Assembly: GCA_002104985.1 (NCBI GenBank)
Contig: MCGO01000233.1
Coordinates: 1-56,963, forward strand
Direction: 5' to 3'
Length of the DNA stretch: 56,963 bases
Source: Rhizoclosmatium globosum
Lineage: Eukaryota; Chytridiomycota; Chytridiomycetes; Chytridiales; Chytriomycetaceae
Below the pieces are notes generated by a model. The model worked only from the letters and a program-made list of their open reading frames with translations. It was not told the origin of the DNA and made no database searches. Of the stretch, positions 22,870 to 32,819 are shown one piece after another. How positions within the stretch are numbered: position 1 is the first letter of the stretch; every line of letters starts with the position of its first letter. The position numbers and the translations under genes are program-made.

Positions 22870-23836
22870 GCAGCTGTGCTCTGATGATCAATCCTTTCTT
22901 TCAGAGACACTGGCACTGTGCTTTAATTCTAAACTTCCCTTTTAGCCTACTATAATGATTCATACATTAATAAACATATTCTGTTGATTTTGCTATCTAA
23001 CTGATTCGTGTCTTCCAGTTTCGGCCAGGAAAGACAGCAAAAACGTTTTTATGCACGGTCAACGGCCGAACAACATTAAAGCACCCTGGAACTGGCTCCT
23101 GACGTGGAGAAAGAAGGTAGGGCATTGGGTGAGATTATAGAAAGCAAAAATATAAAAATAACGGTAACTCTGATCCAGTTCTCAAATGTTTACTTAGACT
23201 TTGCCTGTATTATTTATTTGTCTTCAATTGTCCAAATATCTGAGAAGAAACAAAAATGCTGATTTGTAAAATTAGTAATCCAAATATCTACCACTGGTAA
23301 GTCAAAAAATAAACACTCAATAACACTCAGCGTATACGCCTATGAAAGAATGTTTAGTGTTGTCCTATTCTCATGGGATGGAGATTTGAGATGGTATTAT
23401 CGACAGTGGTGATATACACCCCGCCAGATATGTGTTCACCCTTACCAATTTAAGTGTCCATTAGATACACTCACACTCTTTGATACACTCGCACTAGTAG
23501 TAGATTCGTTGGGATATTCGATTACGTCCCGCTTCGCTGATCCAGCTAGAGGGATAGAGTCATCCCAAAGCCTCGGTGCACAAGCCTATATATCACTCCG
23601 AGACAAATTCGATGTTCCCCGAAATATTCACTATTTCTGGACAGATGGATATACTTACAGTGTCACACCATTTGACTCACGCATTATTGCAAGCAGCACA
23701 TCGTCTGTTTTTGCGGCATGAGGCAATCAAGAGTTTATATCACCAAATTGGTTTGTGGAGATTTCCTCAAAATGCCACCTTAAGGGTGCACAAACGGCTT
23801 TAGCTTCGATCCAACTTTTCTAAAATCACCAACCGG
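22870..23836. other. Gene-free stretch upstream of the Cys-rich GPI protein
   Basis: 967 bp without convincing coding sequence. It should contain the promoter of the gene at 23837. It holds a short direct repeat (GATACACTCACACT at 23464-23477 and GATACACTCGCACT at 23482-23495) and AT-rich tracts. Short open frames here show no domain, signal peptide or splice logic. Confidence 0.5.
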
Positions 23837-25199
23837 ATGCTCCCACTTACAGCGCTCATTTGTGCAACAGTTGCAGGACTCGCAACTGCGTCCTCGTTCT
23901 GTGACCAAACTACTTACTCCTGCTCCATCGTCAACGATCCAATCGTTGTCCCGTTCCGTGGAAGCGAAGTCCACATGTCCAAGTCCGGATACCTTTTCCA
24001 ATCTGTTGAGATGTCTGTTCAGGTTAAGATTGGAGGTCCAGATGCTCTTTACGTCAACACTGTTGTTTACACTTGTGGGGCATCTACCGTGTCTTACACG
24101 GCGGCATCGATTACGGGTCAAACTGTGTTGATGTGTTACGAAGGGACATGCGCTGGAACTGACTGTTATGTGGTTCTTAACCATGGAAACTTGGATCTGC
24201 CCAACATTGACGTCACTCATTTGGTTTACAAGGGAACTCAAGGTTATGCCGGTACTTGTTATAATAGTGACACAACTTGTCCTTCTTCGGTGTGTATAAA
24301 CCTCTAAGTGATTTAGTTCAAATGTATTAAGAATCATACAGGTGCCAGCCTTCACTCCTTACCCCGTTGGACCAAAGCCACCTCAACCCGCCACAGTGTC
24401 TGTGCCAGCTGTCCAGCCAGCAGGAAATGGATTCTGTGACGTTTCCCAATTTACGTGCTCAGTGGTCACCTATCCAGTGGTTGTCCCTTTCAATGGTCCA
24501 GAGTTCCATGGCCAAATTGCAGGCGACCTCTACGCCTTGAATTCCCAGGAAATGCAAGTTGAAATGCACTTTGGCAAGTATGGAAAATACCACCTTCTCG
24601 ATTCCGTCACATACACCTGTGGTGCTGTCAACCAGACCTTCACTCCCTCCGCTGTGGCTAAACAGGAGATTCTCTCATGTAACGTTGGCGCTTGTGCTAC
24701 TGTTGACTGTTACGTCGTTCTCGCTCTCGGAACCTCCGAAATCGATATTGTTCAACTCGCTTACAAGGCAAATCACGGTATCGGTGGAGCCTGTTACGGC
24801 CCTGACTCGTCTTGTCCACAACCAAATGTTCCTGCAACCACAGTCGTTCCTCCAACAGTCCCAAATGTCGTTGTTCCTGCCAATAACCTTCCAAATGATG
24901 TAACTGCTTCTACCGCTGGATCTCAAAGCACGTATACAGCCACCAGAGCTAGCGCGACTGCTACAAGCGTTCCACAACAGCAATCCGCTAGTGTTCCAGC
25001 CGAAACTGTTCTTCCATCATCGGCTCAAGAATACGTTGCTCCAAGTCCAGCTGTTCCAGCCGCCGTTGCGCCAAGCGCTCCAACCGGATACATTCCAGTG
25101 GGAAGTTATAATTTGGCTGTTTCCGGCGGAGCGAGAGTTTTGGTTAATGCTTGGATGTTTGCCGTTGTGATGGTGCTTGGAGCATTCACAGTTATGTAG
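23837..25199 (+). CDS. Secreted GPI-anchored protein with duplicated Cys-r rich domain
   Basis: Exons 23837-24289 and 24342-25199 (52-nt intron) give 436 aa. MLPLTALICATVAGLATAS is a signal peptide. Two copies of one domain of about 130 residues follow: the first opens FCDQTTYSCSIVNDPIVVPF and the second FCDVSQFTCSVVTYPVVVPF. Each then carries YTCG, a C-x4-C-x3-DCYVV element and a closing CY-x4-CP. The intron falls between the two copies. A Val/Pro/Ala/Thr-rich stalk follows. The C-terminal hydrophobic tail (VNAWMFAVVMVLGAFTVM) is a GPI or membrane anchor signal. The even Cys pattern suggests disulfide bonding outside the cell. I know no named family for it, so the surface role is inference. 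Confidence 0.8.
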
Positions 25200-25492
25200 A
25201 TAACTGTTCTCGCGCGTTTTATCGTTTTCCTTTCTACGTTCGTTATTGTCTTTATTTGGACAGTGCGCTTGCCTGCATTTATCCCCCACTTTACTTGCTT
25301 AGACTAAACGTGTTCGAAGTAATTATTGGTTGTAATGTATTCGCACAGTAATGTTATTGGGGCAACTGGAACAGAACTGACTTCGATAGGAAAAATCCAC
25401 CTACTTGAATAGTTTCCGGTTATTGCATCATACGAGATTTTTTGGCTTTTTGATGTGTTTGAACCTGACACAAAACAATCCAATTTACAACC

Positions 25493-25675
25493 ATGTTGAT
25501 GAGAAGCAAGACCGCCCTTCTGGTATTGATACTGATTGTTCTAGCCTCAGTTTCAAACATATTTGCGCTGCCGATTATGGGCCGTACTGCCTTGAAAGCC
25601 AGTAAACTGGGTGTAAAGCCTGCTTCAGACACAACGATCAACATGATGCTGATTGCAAAATGGGAGGATGATTAA
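25493..25675 (+). CDS. Small secreted peptide, copy 2 (intact)
   Basis: A 60-aa ORF. MLMRSKTALLVLILIVLASV is a strong signal peptide with likely cleavage after NIFA. The mature part would be about 34 residues, without cysteines, ending in GVKPASDTTINMMLIAKWED plus D. That tail is conserved in copy 1 at 22663-22869, which lies 2.6 kb upstream on the same strand beyond the Cys-rich GPI gene. Conservation of a short tail, with a divergent middle between the two copies, argues that it is a real translated product. The function is unknown; a processed signal or effector-like peptide is only one possibility. Confidence 0.6.
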   Translation: MLMRSKTALLVLILIVLASVSNIFALPIMGRTALKASKLGVKPASDTTINMMLIAKWEDD

Positions 25676-26375
25676 ACGTAGAAAAGAGCTGTAGCATATC
25701 TGAGCCTGATGGTTTCTTTGATTGGATGGCTGTATGTTTTGCGGCTCTTGTGTACATGTTGTAACTCATTTATTGAATTTCAATGCACTCCGGATGATGT
25801 ATTTGGATAGTTGGTTTAAAGAATAAACGCCTTAACTTATGATTCATGATATCGAAAAGGGGTCACTGTCGTTGTGTGGCTGTTTGTAGTGAGTTGGCGT
25901 CCAAGCTGTTTCAATGGTGCATATGTCAAGAACAGACGGCCCAATGCAGTGCAGTCAGTCTCATACAAAGGAGAGCAGTTAATTTGCATCAGCATACATG
26001 CTGATACCTACGGCAGAGTGAATATAACTCTCGGAAGAACTGACAAGTAATATTTAAACGAGAGAGAGGGGAAGTGAGGCTCCATCTCCACGGATCTCCG
26101 TCTTTGACTCTCCGGCTCCAACCTTCATTCACCTTCATTCACCAATTCTATATTTGACTATATGAGCTTCAACAATGGTAAAATTGAATATCCTATGCAT
26201 CCTTCCGCATTGTGATACATCTTTCACCTTTCAACAGGGACTGACTCGCAATCAAGTGCTCTTCATTGTGTCAAACCACAAACAAAATCAATATTTCTTT
26301 TCAACGGATAGATTCATTTAAATTGAAAGGCAGCCCAGAAAACACGTTGTCCTTGAAGTCACTCAACAATCCCAA
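25676..26375. other. Gene-free stretch
   Basis: 700 bp between the small peptide gene and the 26376 gene, both on the plus strand. A pyrimidine-rich tract with repeated CACCTTCATT/CACCAATT words (about 26120-26150) and GAGAGAGAGG (about 26061) are the only notable features. Nothing is recognised as a gene. Confidence 0.45.
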
Positions 26376-27407
26376 ATGGCGGCCACAACATCCGACGCAC
26401 TCGCCCGTCTTGAAGCGCACGTTGCCCAGCACAGAGTCGACCGAGGCTTCCGGTACCGTGGCACCATGTTTGATGGCTGTTCTGGATTCGACTCCGACAC
26501 GGAACCAGAACCAGAACCGGAATCGCCTTCAGTTCTCGCCACAACTTGTTCCAAGTTTTCCCGGGCGGCCGTCGTTGCGAAACTCGGCGGCGACATGGCG
26601 AACCTTGCGCGGGTCTTTGAGCGCACGCACTCGCCGGGCCGCGCTTCCGGCGACTCGTTTTACACAAAGACGGCTCCACGACAAATGAACGAACTCTTTG
26701 ATGCTTCCTTGGACGTGGTGCTTACTGTGGGGGAATCGGCTGTGGCGGTCACCTGGGCCTTTCGTTCAGAGTGGCTGTGGATTTCGGAATGCTTTCATGA
26801 TGCCCACTTGTCAGAATCATTCACACAGACTATTGCAATTGGTGAACGCCTTATCTGCCGCTTTCAGTCGTTTGAGAAGCCGGATCATGCTGCCTTTGGT
26901 GGCGGCGAGCTTCACCAGGCTGAGTTGGAGGTCATGTGGGATGAAGTAGAACGTGTACGGCTCTTGCTTGAATGCGAATCTGCGATGGGCGTGTTGCTGT
27001 GGTTATGTTGTTTAGGAACACACATGGGCACGAACGGTGTCAATCGTAAAGCCCTCGCAGATGTTGTTTTGGAATACTGGGGCGTGATTGAAGAATCTTC
27101 AAGGAACAGAATGAATCTCGTAGTACTCAAAAACAAGAATGGATACCCGGAAGTGAAAGTGACGGGGATGTTTGGGATGGAAGACGAGGACTTCAACAAT
27201 GACGATGTACAGACGACAGACGTACCCCCAAATCGGAGAATGCGAACTCTGGAAGAAAATGTCAACCATGCAATGGGTCTCAGCGAAGAAGGTCGAATGA
27301 GAGTAGAAGAGGAGGAAAACTTCTTCCACAACCAACACGCTCGACACCATGAATGGTCAGACTCAGACGAGTGTTATGGTGATTCTGACTCTGATTATTC
27401 GGATTAA
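26376..27407 (+). CDS. Uncharacterised acidic protein, single exon
   Basis: A 343-aa reading frame without introns. An N-terminal Glu/Pro repeat (DTEPEPEPESPS) follows MAATTSDALARLEAHVAQHR. The middle looks globular and rich in Trp, Cys and hydrophobic residues (VAVTWAFRSEWLWISECF, then GVLLWLCCLGTHMGTNG). The tail is His/Asp/Ser-rich and strongly acidic (DSDECYGDSDSDYSD). There is no signal peptide or membrane helix of convincing length. I recognise no family. The start is the first ATG, and the context AAATGGCGG fits initiation. It is isolated, with gene-free DNA on both sides. Confidence 0.6.
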   Translation: MAATTSDALARLEAHVAQHRVDRGFRYRGTMFDGCSGFDSDTEPEPEPESPSVLATTCSKFSRAAVVAKLGGDMANLARVFERTHSPGRASGDSFYTKTAPRQMNELFDASLDVVLTVGESAVAVTWAFRSEWLWISECFHDAHLSESFTQTIAIGERLICRFQSFEKPDHAAFGGGELHQAELEVMWDEVERVRLLLECESAMGVLLWLCCLGTHMGTNGVNRKALADVVLEYWGVIEESSRNRMNLVVLKNKNGYPEVKVTGMFGMEDEDFNNDDVQTTDVPPNRRMRTLEENVNHAMGLSEEGRMRVEEEENFFHNQHARHHEWSDSDECYGDSDSDYSD

Positions 27408-27702
27408 CAAATGGCATTGTTTTCTTTCTTGTTTATTCATTCTGGTAATAAAATACTTGTTTCATTATTCCCTTTGGCTAATTCGGAATGAATCTATGCT
27501 CATGATTGAAAAACATCTTATAATTTGGCACAAACAGCTGAACTATTAACGACGGTTATTTATTTGGTATAGTACTTCTAAAAAGTTGGAAATTTGTGAA
27601 CTCATGACTGGGTGATGGTGTCAAGGTGTTTCGCCATGAGTCTTTTCAAAAAGAAATATGGGGAATAAAATTAGGAAGAAGAGAAAAAGAGAGGAAAAAC
27701 GA

Positions 27703-29997
27703 TCATCCTAAATAAACGTATTCAGCATGTTTTGCCATACACCAAGCGCGTTGTCCTGCGTAGTAACGGAAAGCCTGGAATTCATACTCGCGAACTCCAA
27801 AATAGGCAGCCCCTAATTCATTTGCGGCTTTATCAAAGGCATTCATGTCATTTTGAGCCGCCGCCAACGCGTTCCACAACGGCGTCCAGCGTGAATCAAG
27901 GTATCCTCCATCCAAAGAGATGGCGCGGCAGTTTGGAGCCTTTCTGTTACAGACAGCCCGCTGATTCGGGGCTCCTGCAAGACAGTTTGTCCCGAGGCTC
28001 ACTTGCACTCCCTTTGCCGCAATAGCAGTCAAAAGGGCTGGTGGGATCGTTCCTGTAAGTTCGTTTACAGCAAGAGAGCTGATACGCACAGTTAAAATAT
28101 AAATAGGGGGATCGAATGGCAATAATTTACATTGTTTGAATACTCGTTAACTGGGCTAATTGTGGTGGGATTGCACCAGTGAGCTGATTTCCAGAAATAT
28201 CCCTTCATAATTTCGTAAGTTTGCATATGAGATACTCTATTTGATCTTACAGTGTTTGTAGCTTGGCCAACTGTCCCAGTTGTGGAGGAATACGACCCGT
28301 GATTGCGTTACCAGCAAGGTTGCTATAACAGAATTGATTTTAGCTTTACAGAAGGTAGGCTAAGGAAGCACAAACATTTCTTGCAAGTTGGTCAAGAGTC
28401 CAATAACGGTTGGGATGCTTCCAATGATTTGATTTCCAGAAAGATCGCTTCAAGACGAAAAGAAAATTTAACAACGATATAGGCTATCGTCAAATTCATT
28501 AAATGCTTACAGGATCTGAAGACTCTTGAGCCCAGCTAAGGCAGGTGGAATCTGTTGCGATAATCCGAGCCGCGGCAATACCACAGATTGAACTTGATAC
28601 TGTATAAACTGCACATACTTGGATCTACACGGAAAAAAATAATGTTAGAACTGATTTACAGTTCATAGAACTGTAACTTACGTGTCACGCTTCACTCTAC
28701 CACCTCTGTTATCTTTCCGTCTGCGTTGATTCTTGAGTCCCGCAATGGGATAAAATCCATTGGGATCAATGCTAGAACAGTTGAATGGATAGGCAACCGA
28801 TGAAAATGATGCGACGAGAATTTCACAGTTGACGTAGGTCTGTGGCGCCGAATTGGCGACGGTTGGGGATACTATTGCGGTAGCGACAGTGCTGACGTTG
28901 CTAGATGTACTAGGGGTTGCAGATGAAGAACTTGATTGCAACGGTGGCAATCCTGAGGAACTTTGACTTGATGAAGTCGTGAGAGAAGCTGTTGCGGAAG
29001 AAGGTGAAACTGTTGAAGCTGTTGGAATACGGGTAGTCGAAAAACTTAGAGAAGTCGAAGGGGATAATATGCTTTTTGTGCTTGTCGTACTTGTCGTTAC
29101 AGATGTGGTTGATGTGGATGAAGACGTAGATGAAGTTGTTGTAGTTGATGTTGTTTGGGTTGTGGTTGAAGAAGAAGTGGTGGACGATGTTTGTGTTGTA
29201 GTTGTCGTTGAAGTTTGGCTTGTTATTGTAGTCGTGGTTTGGCTTGTGGTTGACGTGGTTGAAGATGTTTGGCTTGTTGTTGAAGTAGATGTCGTTGAAG
29301 TAGACGTTGTTGAAGTAGATGTCGTTGAAGTAAGAGTGGTGGTGCTTGAAGAACTTGAAGTACTTGAAGTGGAAGTTGACGATGTCGTCGATGTTTTTGA
29401 TGAAGTGGTTGTTGATGTGGTCGTGGAAACCGTTGTGGTTGTAGTCGAGGTAGTAGTTGTTTGTGGTGCATGACCAGGGAAGACCAAAAAAAATCCAGAA
29501 GCTGCCAGAGGGTTAACGCTATTAGATAATTGTTGACCAACGCATGTGTTTGCGATGCTATTGAAAGTAGCAGCATCACAGTTTGTTGTTTGTCTACAAA
29601 GTGCAGCACAATCTTCTTTCGTATTTGCTCCTCTTAAATAACCTAAATTACCGACGCTAATACCAGGGAAGTGCAGACCCCTCATGTAAACTGTTTGACC
29701 TTTGGGAACGTAAGCATCAACATGAGTGTCAATAGTCACTGTTGCTGCGCCGCCCACATCAACTTCTGAAGCTGGATATATGTTGCAACTTGAGGTCTGC
29801 AAATTATAAGTAGCAACACCACATACTGGACTTGTAGTTCGCGCGGTGCAATCAGCCATACAATCAGTGTCACTGTTGGAGCTAAAGGTATCAACCTTTC
29901 CTGAATCTGTGTAGCGAACGGCGAAAAGGACGAAATAATTTGCTGGAAGAGCGAAGGAGAAGCGCGACGCAGCAAGAAGAAGGACAAAGAATCGCAT
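27703..29997 (-). CDS. Secreted LRR protein with Cys-rich head and Ser/Thr stalk
   Basis: Exons 27703-28078, 28131-28202, 28251-28322, 28376-28447, 28511-28624 and 28682-29997 give 673 aa. MRFFVLLLAASRFSFA is a signal peptide. A Cys-rich region with two PAN/apple-like units follows (DTDCMADCTARTTSPVCGV; EDCAALCRQTTNCDAATFNS). Then comes a mucin-like Ser/Thr stalk of about 190 residues that should be heavily O-glycosylated. Plant-type LRRs of 24 residues close the ordered part (LDLSGNQIIGSIPTVIGLLT, INLAGNAITGRIPPQLGQLA). Three consecutive internal exons are each exactly 72 nt, one repeat per exon, all bounded by phase-2 introns. A C-terminal Cys-containing domain follows (GTNCLAGAPNQRAVCNRKAP). 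No membrane anchor is seen. Confidence 0.85.
29275..29334. repeat. 15-bp minisatellite in the Ser/Thr stalk
   Basis: About four head-to-tail units of the type GTCGTTGAAGTAGAT, reading as Thr/Ser codons on the minus strand. It lies inside a longer imperfect Thr/Ser repeat. Such tracts change length easily, so the stalk length may vary between strains. Confidence 0.7.
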
Positions 29998-30380
29998 GTT
30001 TTTTTGAGCACTTTTGCTCAGGCTGGTGGCTCTCCACCTTTTTTTCTGCGGAGCTGGAAACGAACCTTTTCTTTGGTGGTCTGGGCCTGAAATATATTTT
30101 CTTGCCGCTGTGACTTTTGCTACTGACAATTCTCACGTGACGATCCCTTCGTCTCGCAAAGGTTTCTGCGTTAAGTTGAACATATTTAGGATCCACAAAC
30201 ATAGATGGGCTCCGTCAAGTCTTCTTTGTAACATTCTGATTTGCACTCGGGTTTCGGCAATGGAGAGAAATTCCAACAATCTATTATTAATATCTACCCG
30301 CATATTAAATTCTACAGTGAGAAAGAACGCCCTTTCTTCTTTCTTTGTTTTCAGAGTTTGAGTTTTCACCACCACGTCAA
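29998..30380. promoter_or_regulatory. Divergent region, secreted LRR gene / RsfS-like gene
   Basis: 383 bp between the two start codons on opposite strands. No coding signal and no clear TATA box. It should contain both 5' regions. Confidence 0.5.
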
Positions 30381-31783
30381 ATGATTCATCGCATCACCCT
30401 TCTCCGGCACCTCGCCCCCCGCACGAGCCGCGCCTTCCACGCCAGCGCATTGCCACAGGCCCGAGCCCGGCGGAGTGCATCGGCATCGGCGTCCGAAGTC
30501 GGGGCAATCGAGGCGGCCGAAGACTTTGTCAAACAGCAACAGCGCCTCAAAGACGATGTCGCAGAAGACATTTTGAACAAGTTCTTTGACAAGGCGAAAG
30601 CGGCGAAAGAGAAGGAGCCTGCGAAAGAACCCGCTCAGCCCTCTTTGCTTCCATTGCCAAACCGGACTTTGACTCTATCCCCGTGCTTCCTGTTCCTCAA
30701 CAACCAGAACCTCCTTCAGAACCATCTCTAGAAGACCTGGCCCGTGCTGAAAAGCTTCGTCTCAAGAAGGAAGCTCGTGGCCGTGCAAAGGAAATGATTT
30801 CTGAACTGAGTGAAATGGCAGAATACTTTCGTGCATCGGAAGTAGAAGCAAAGGAGTCTAAGGAAAAGAGCGAGAAGCTTGCGACTGATGTGGATTTGAA
30901 ATCGGATCCTGAAACTGTCAACTCCAAGTCACATTCAGCAGAAACTTCCGCAAAAGAGCAGCAACAAAAACAGGACGATGATGATTGGTTCGTGGGAACT
31001 TCATATACCGTGACGGAATCAGGATCCAAAGCCCTCGAGACTCCTCCTTCTTTGACTGAATTGCCACTTGACCAACAAGTCGACACGTTCTCTCCAATCT
31101 CCTCCACAACTACCGCAGAAACTGCTTCAACCGAAGAGTTTACTCCAAAATGGATGCGCGCCGCAGAAGCCTCGCAACTTCGATCGGAAGGAATCGAATC
31201 AATTGAACCTGACGTGTCTGACGATGGTCTCCTCCATCCATCTACAATCATCAAAGCATTGACTCAAGAACGCGCCTTCAATATTACTTCTCTCGACATT
31301 TCGCATAAATGTGAATGGACGGAGACGATCATTATCGCTGAGGGCCGGTCAAAGAAACAAATCTTTGCTTTGATTGACGGTGTCAGACGACTTGCCAAGA
31401 AATACATTGCTACGGATCCTGGACTTGCATCTAACCTGGCTGTTGAAGGGGCTCAGACGGATGATTGGATGTGTTTGGATCTTGGACGGACTGTCGTGCA
31501 TGTTATGAGTCCTGAAGCGCGCAAGTTTTATGATTTAGAAGGGCTATGGGGTGGTTCTGAGGAAGGGTCCAACAAAGTGTTGAATGAACGGGACGAAGAG
31601 GCGAGAATGGTTGAGATGGTGGAACGGGCTTGGATGGATCGACCACAGGTTCTGGTCAAGGCGAAGCAAATTGAGGCGGAAGATTTGTTGGATGAAGAAG
31701 GGCTCAAAGAGCGGATGGCTGAGGGACGTGGGGGTGTGTTTGGGAGAAGTAAATCTGGAGGTTCAAGGGGAAAGAAGCAATAA
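30381..31783 (+). CDS. Mitochondrial RsfS-type (ribosome silencing factor) protein
   Basis: The start MIHRITLLRHLAPRTSRAFH is a basic mitochondrial presequence. A long charged coiled-coil linker follows. The RsfS/DUF143 domain is at the C-terminus (HPSTIIKALTQERAFNITSL, IIIAEGRSKKQIFALIDGVR, TDDWMCLDLGRTVVHVMSPE, ARKFYDLEGLW). The family binds the large ribosomal subunit protein uL14; in fungi it is also the N-terminal part of ATP25. The frame of the presequence (open 30381-30731) and that of the RsfS domain (open well before 30683, ending 31783) differ and overlap. The change must happen near 30590-30650, where LNKFFDKAKAAKEKEP gives way to ALFASIAKPDFDS. A 47-nt intron at 30580-30626 with a poor donor (GTTCTT) would work; an indel is the alternative. 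Confidence 0.75.
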
Positions 31784-31859
31784 AACTTGAGAATTTATAA
31801 TTAATACAATCCATGCGCTTTTTATTTATTGTGGTCTATCTGGAATAAGGAACTCTCGC

Positions 31860-32672
31860 TCACAACTTCCCCACTTCAATTGGTGGTGGATTGAAAATAT
31901 CCACGTAGGCACCAACCGGCGCAAACGCCCCAGGAAACTGCCAGTTGTACATTAATCCACCGTGTTCACTCAAGTGTGTGCATTCTCCATTCACTTCACA
32001 TTTCCATTCCCTCTGTCCTTCAGCAACATCCCCACCGTCCCTCACAAGCTTCACATAGGTACATACACCTGCGACAACTGGCGCGTGGACCCACTCCAAT
32101 AAACCTCGCACTGCAGTAATTACTCCAGCGGCGTGAGTACACACCAATACGTCTCCTTCAACCCCCGCATCATCCAACCGCTGAACAAGTCCTTTCAAAA
32201 CACTATTAAATCGTGCATGGATCTGAGCAGGGTTCTCGCGAGGAACACGAAGAGGGTGGACGGGAGCATAAGTTGTATCAATCTGACCCGCGGCCGTTCC
32301 CTCTCCCACGTCCAACGCCGCGGCCACTTCCTTCGCAGAGGGCGCCTCGCTCTCTGCATCGCCCTGTTCGCCGGCAATGAGTTTGAACCACTCGCCAACG
32401 CCTGGTTCAATGTTGATTGGCAGGCCGAGGGCAAGCGCCGTTGGATGCACAGTTTGGATGCACCGCGAAAAGGGCGAGCAGAAGATGTGTTTGATTGAGG
32501 CCGAGGCGGGAAGACCACCGAGGAACTGGGCGAGCGAGGCGGCCTGCGCGTGGCCCGATGCGGAGAGCGGCGGGTCCTGCGTGCGCGATGTCGGCGATAT
32601 GAACGTTGTGGAAATGAAGTCTTGTCGGATGCCGTGTCGGAGAATGTAGATTGCGCGTGGTGGTCGTGCCAT
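31860..32672 (-). CDS. Histidine phosphatase (phosphoglycerate mutase) family protein
   Basis: A single-exon gene of 270 aa from MARPPRAIYI. It has the catalytic RHG motif in YILRHGIRQDF, the FCSPFSRCIQTV segment with the conserved Arg, GVGEWF in the variable loop, and the second catalytic His in VLVCTHAAGV. All four expected active-site elements are present, so catalytic activity is likely. The arrangement resembles fungal small histidine phosphatases, including TFC7/Sts-like proteins; the substrate is not known. An upstream in-frame ATG at 32708 adds 12 residues; 32672 is preferred because the family usually begins just before the RHG strand. It is convergent with the RsfS-like gene, 76 bp away. 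Confidence 0.85.
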   Translation of the reverse strand: MARPPRAIYILRHGIRQDFISTTFISPTSRTQDPPLSASGHAQAASLAQFLGGLPASASIKHIFCSPFSRCIQTVHPTALALGLPINIEPGVGEWFKLIAGEQGDAESEAPSAKEVAAALDVGEGTAAGQIDTTYAPVHPLRVPRENPAQIHARFNSVLKGLVQRLDDAGVEGDVLVCTHAAGVITAVRGLLEWVHAPVVAGVCTYVKLVRDGGDVAEGQREWKCEVNGECTHLSEHGGLMYNWQFPGAFAPVGAYVDIFNPPPIEVGKL

Positions 32673-32819
32673 TTTACGGAGTGTTGTTGTTTGCTGGTTT
32701 CTTATCACTTTGACGCGATAGTGTTTATGAGGACAGATTATTAAAAAGAGAAATTAATACCCACGAAACTAATACAAAGAAAGGAGAGAGACACTGGGGA
32801 AAGCGGACTTCATGTTGAA

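Noticed and set aside
23509..23803. Short plus-strand ORFs upstream of the Cys-rich GPI gene
   Set aside because: No domain, no signal peptide, no splice logic; probably promoter sequence.
29275..29334. CRISPR-like repeat array
   Set aside because: The 15-bp units have no unique spacers and encode Thr/Ser in frame; this is a eukaryotic minisatellite.
28979..29473. Long Val/Glu-rich plus-strand ORF
   Set aside because: It is the antisense of the Thr/Ser stalk of the secreted LRR gene and has no independent signal.
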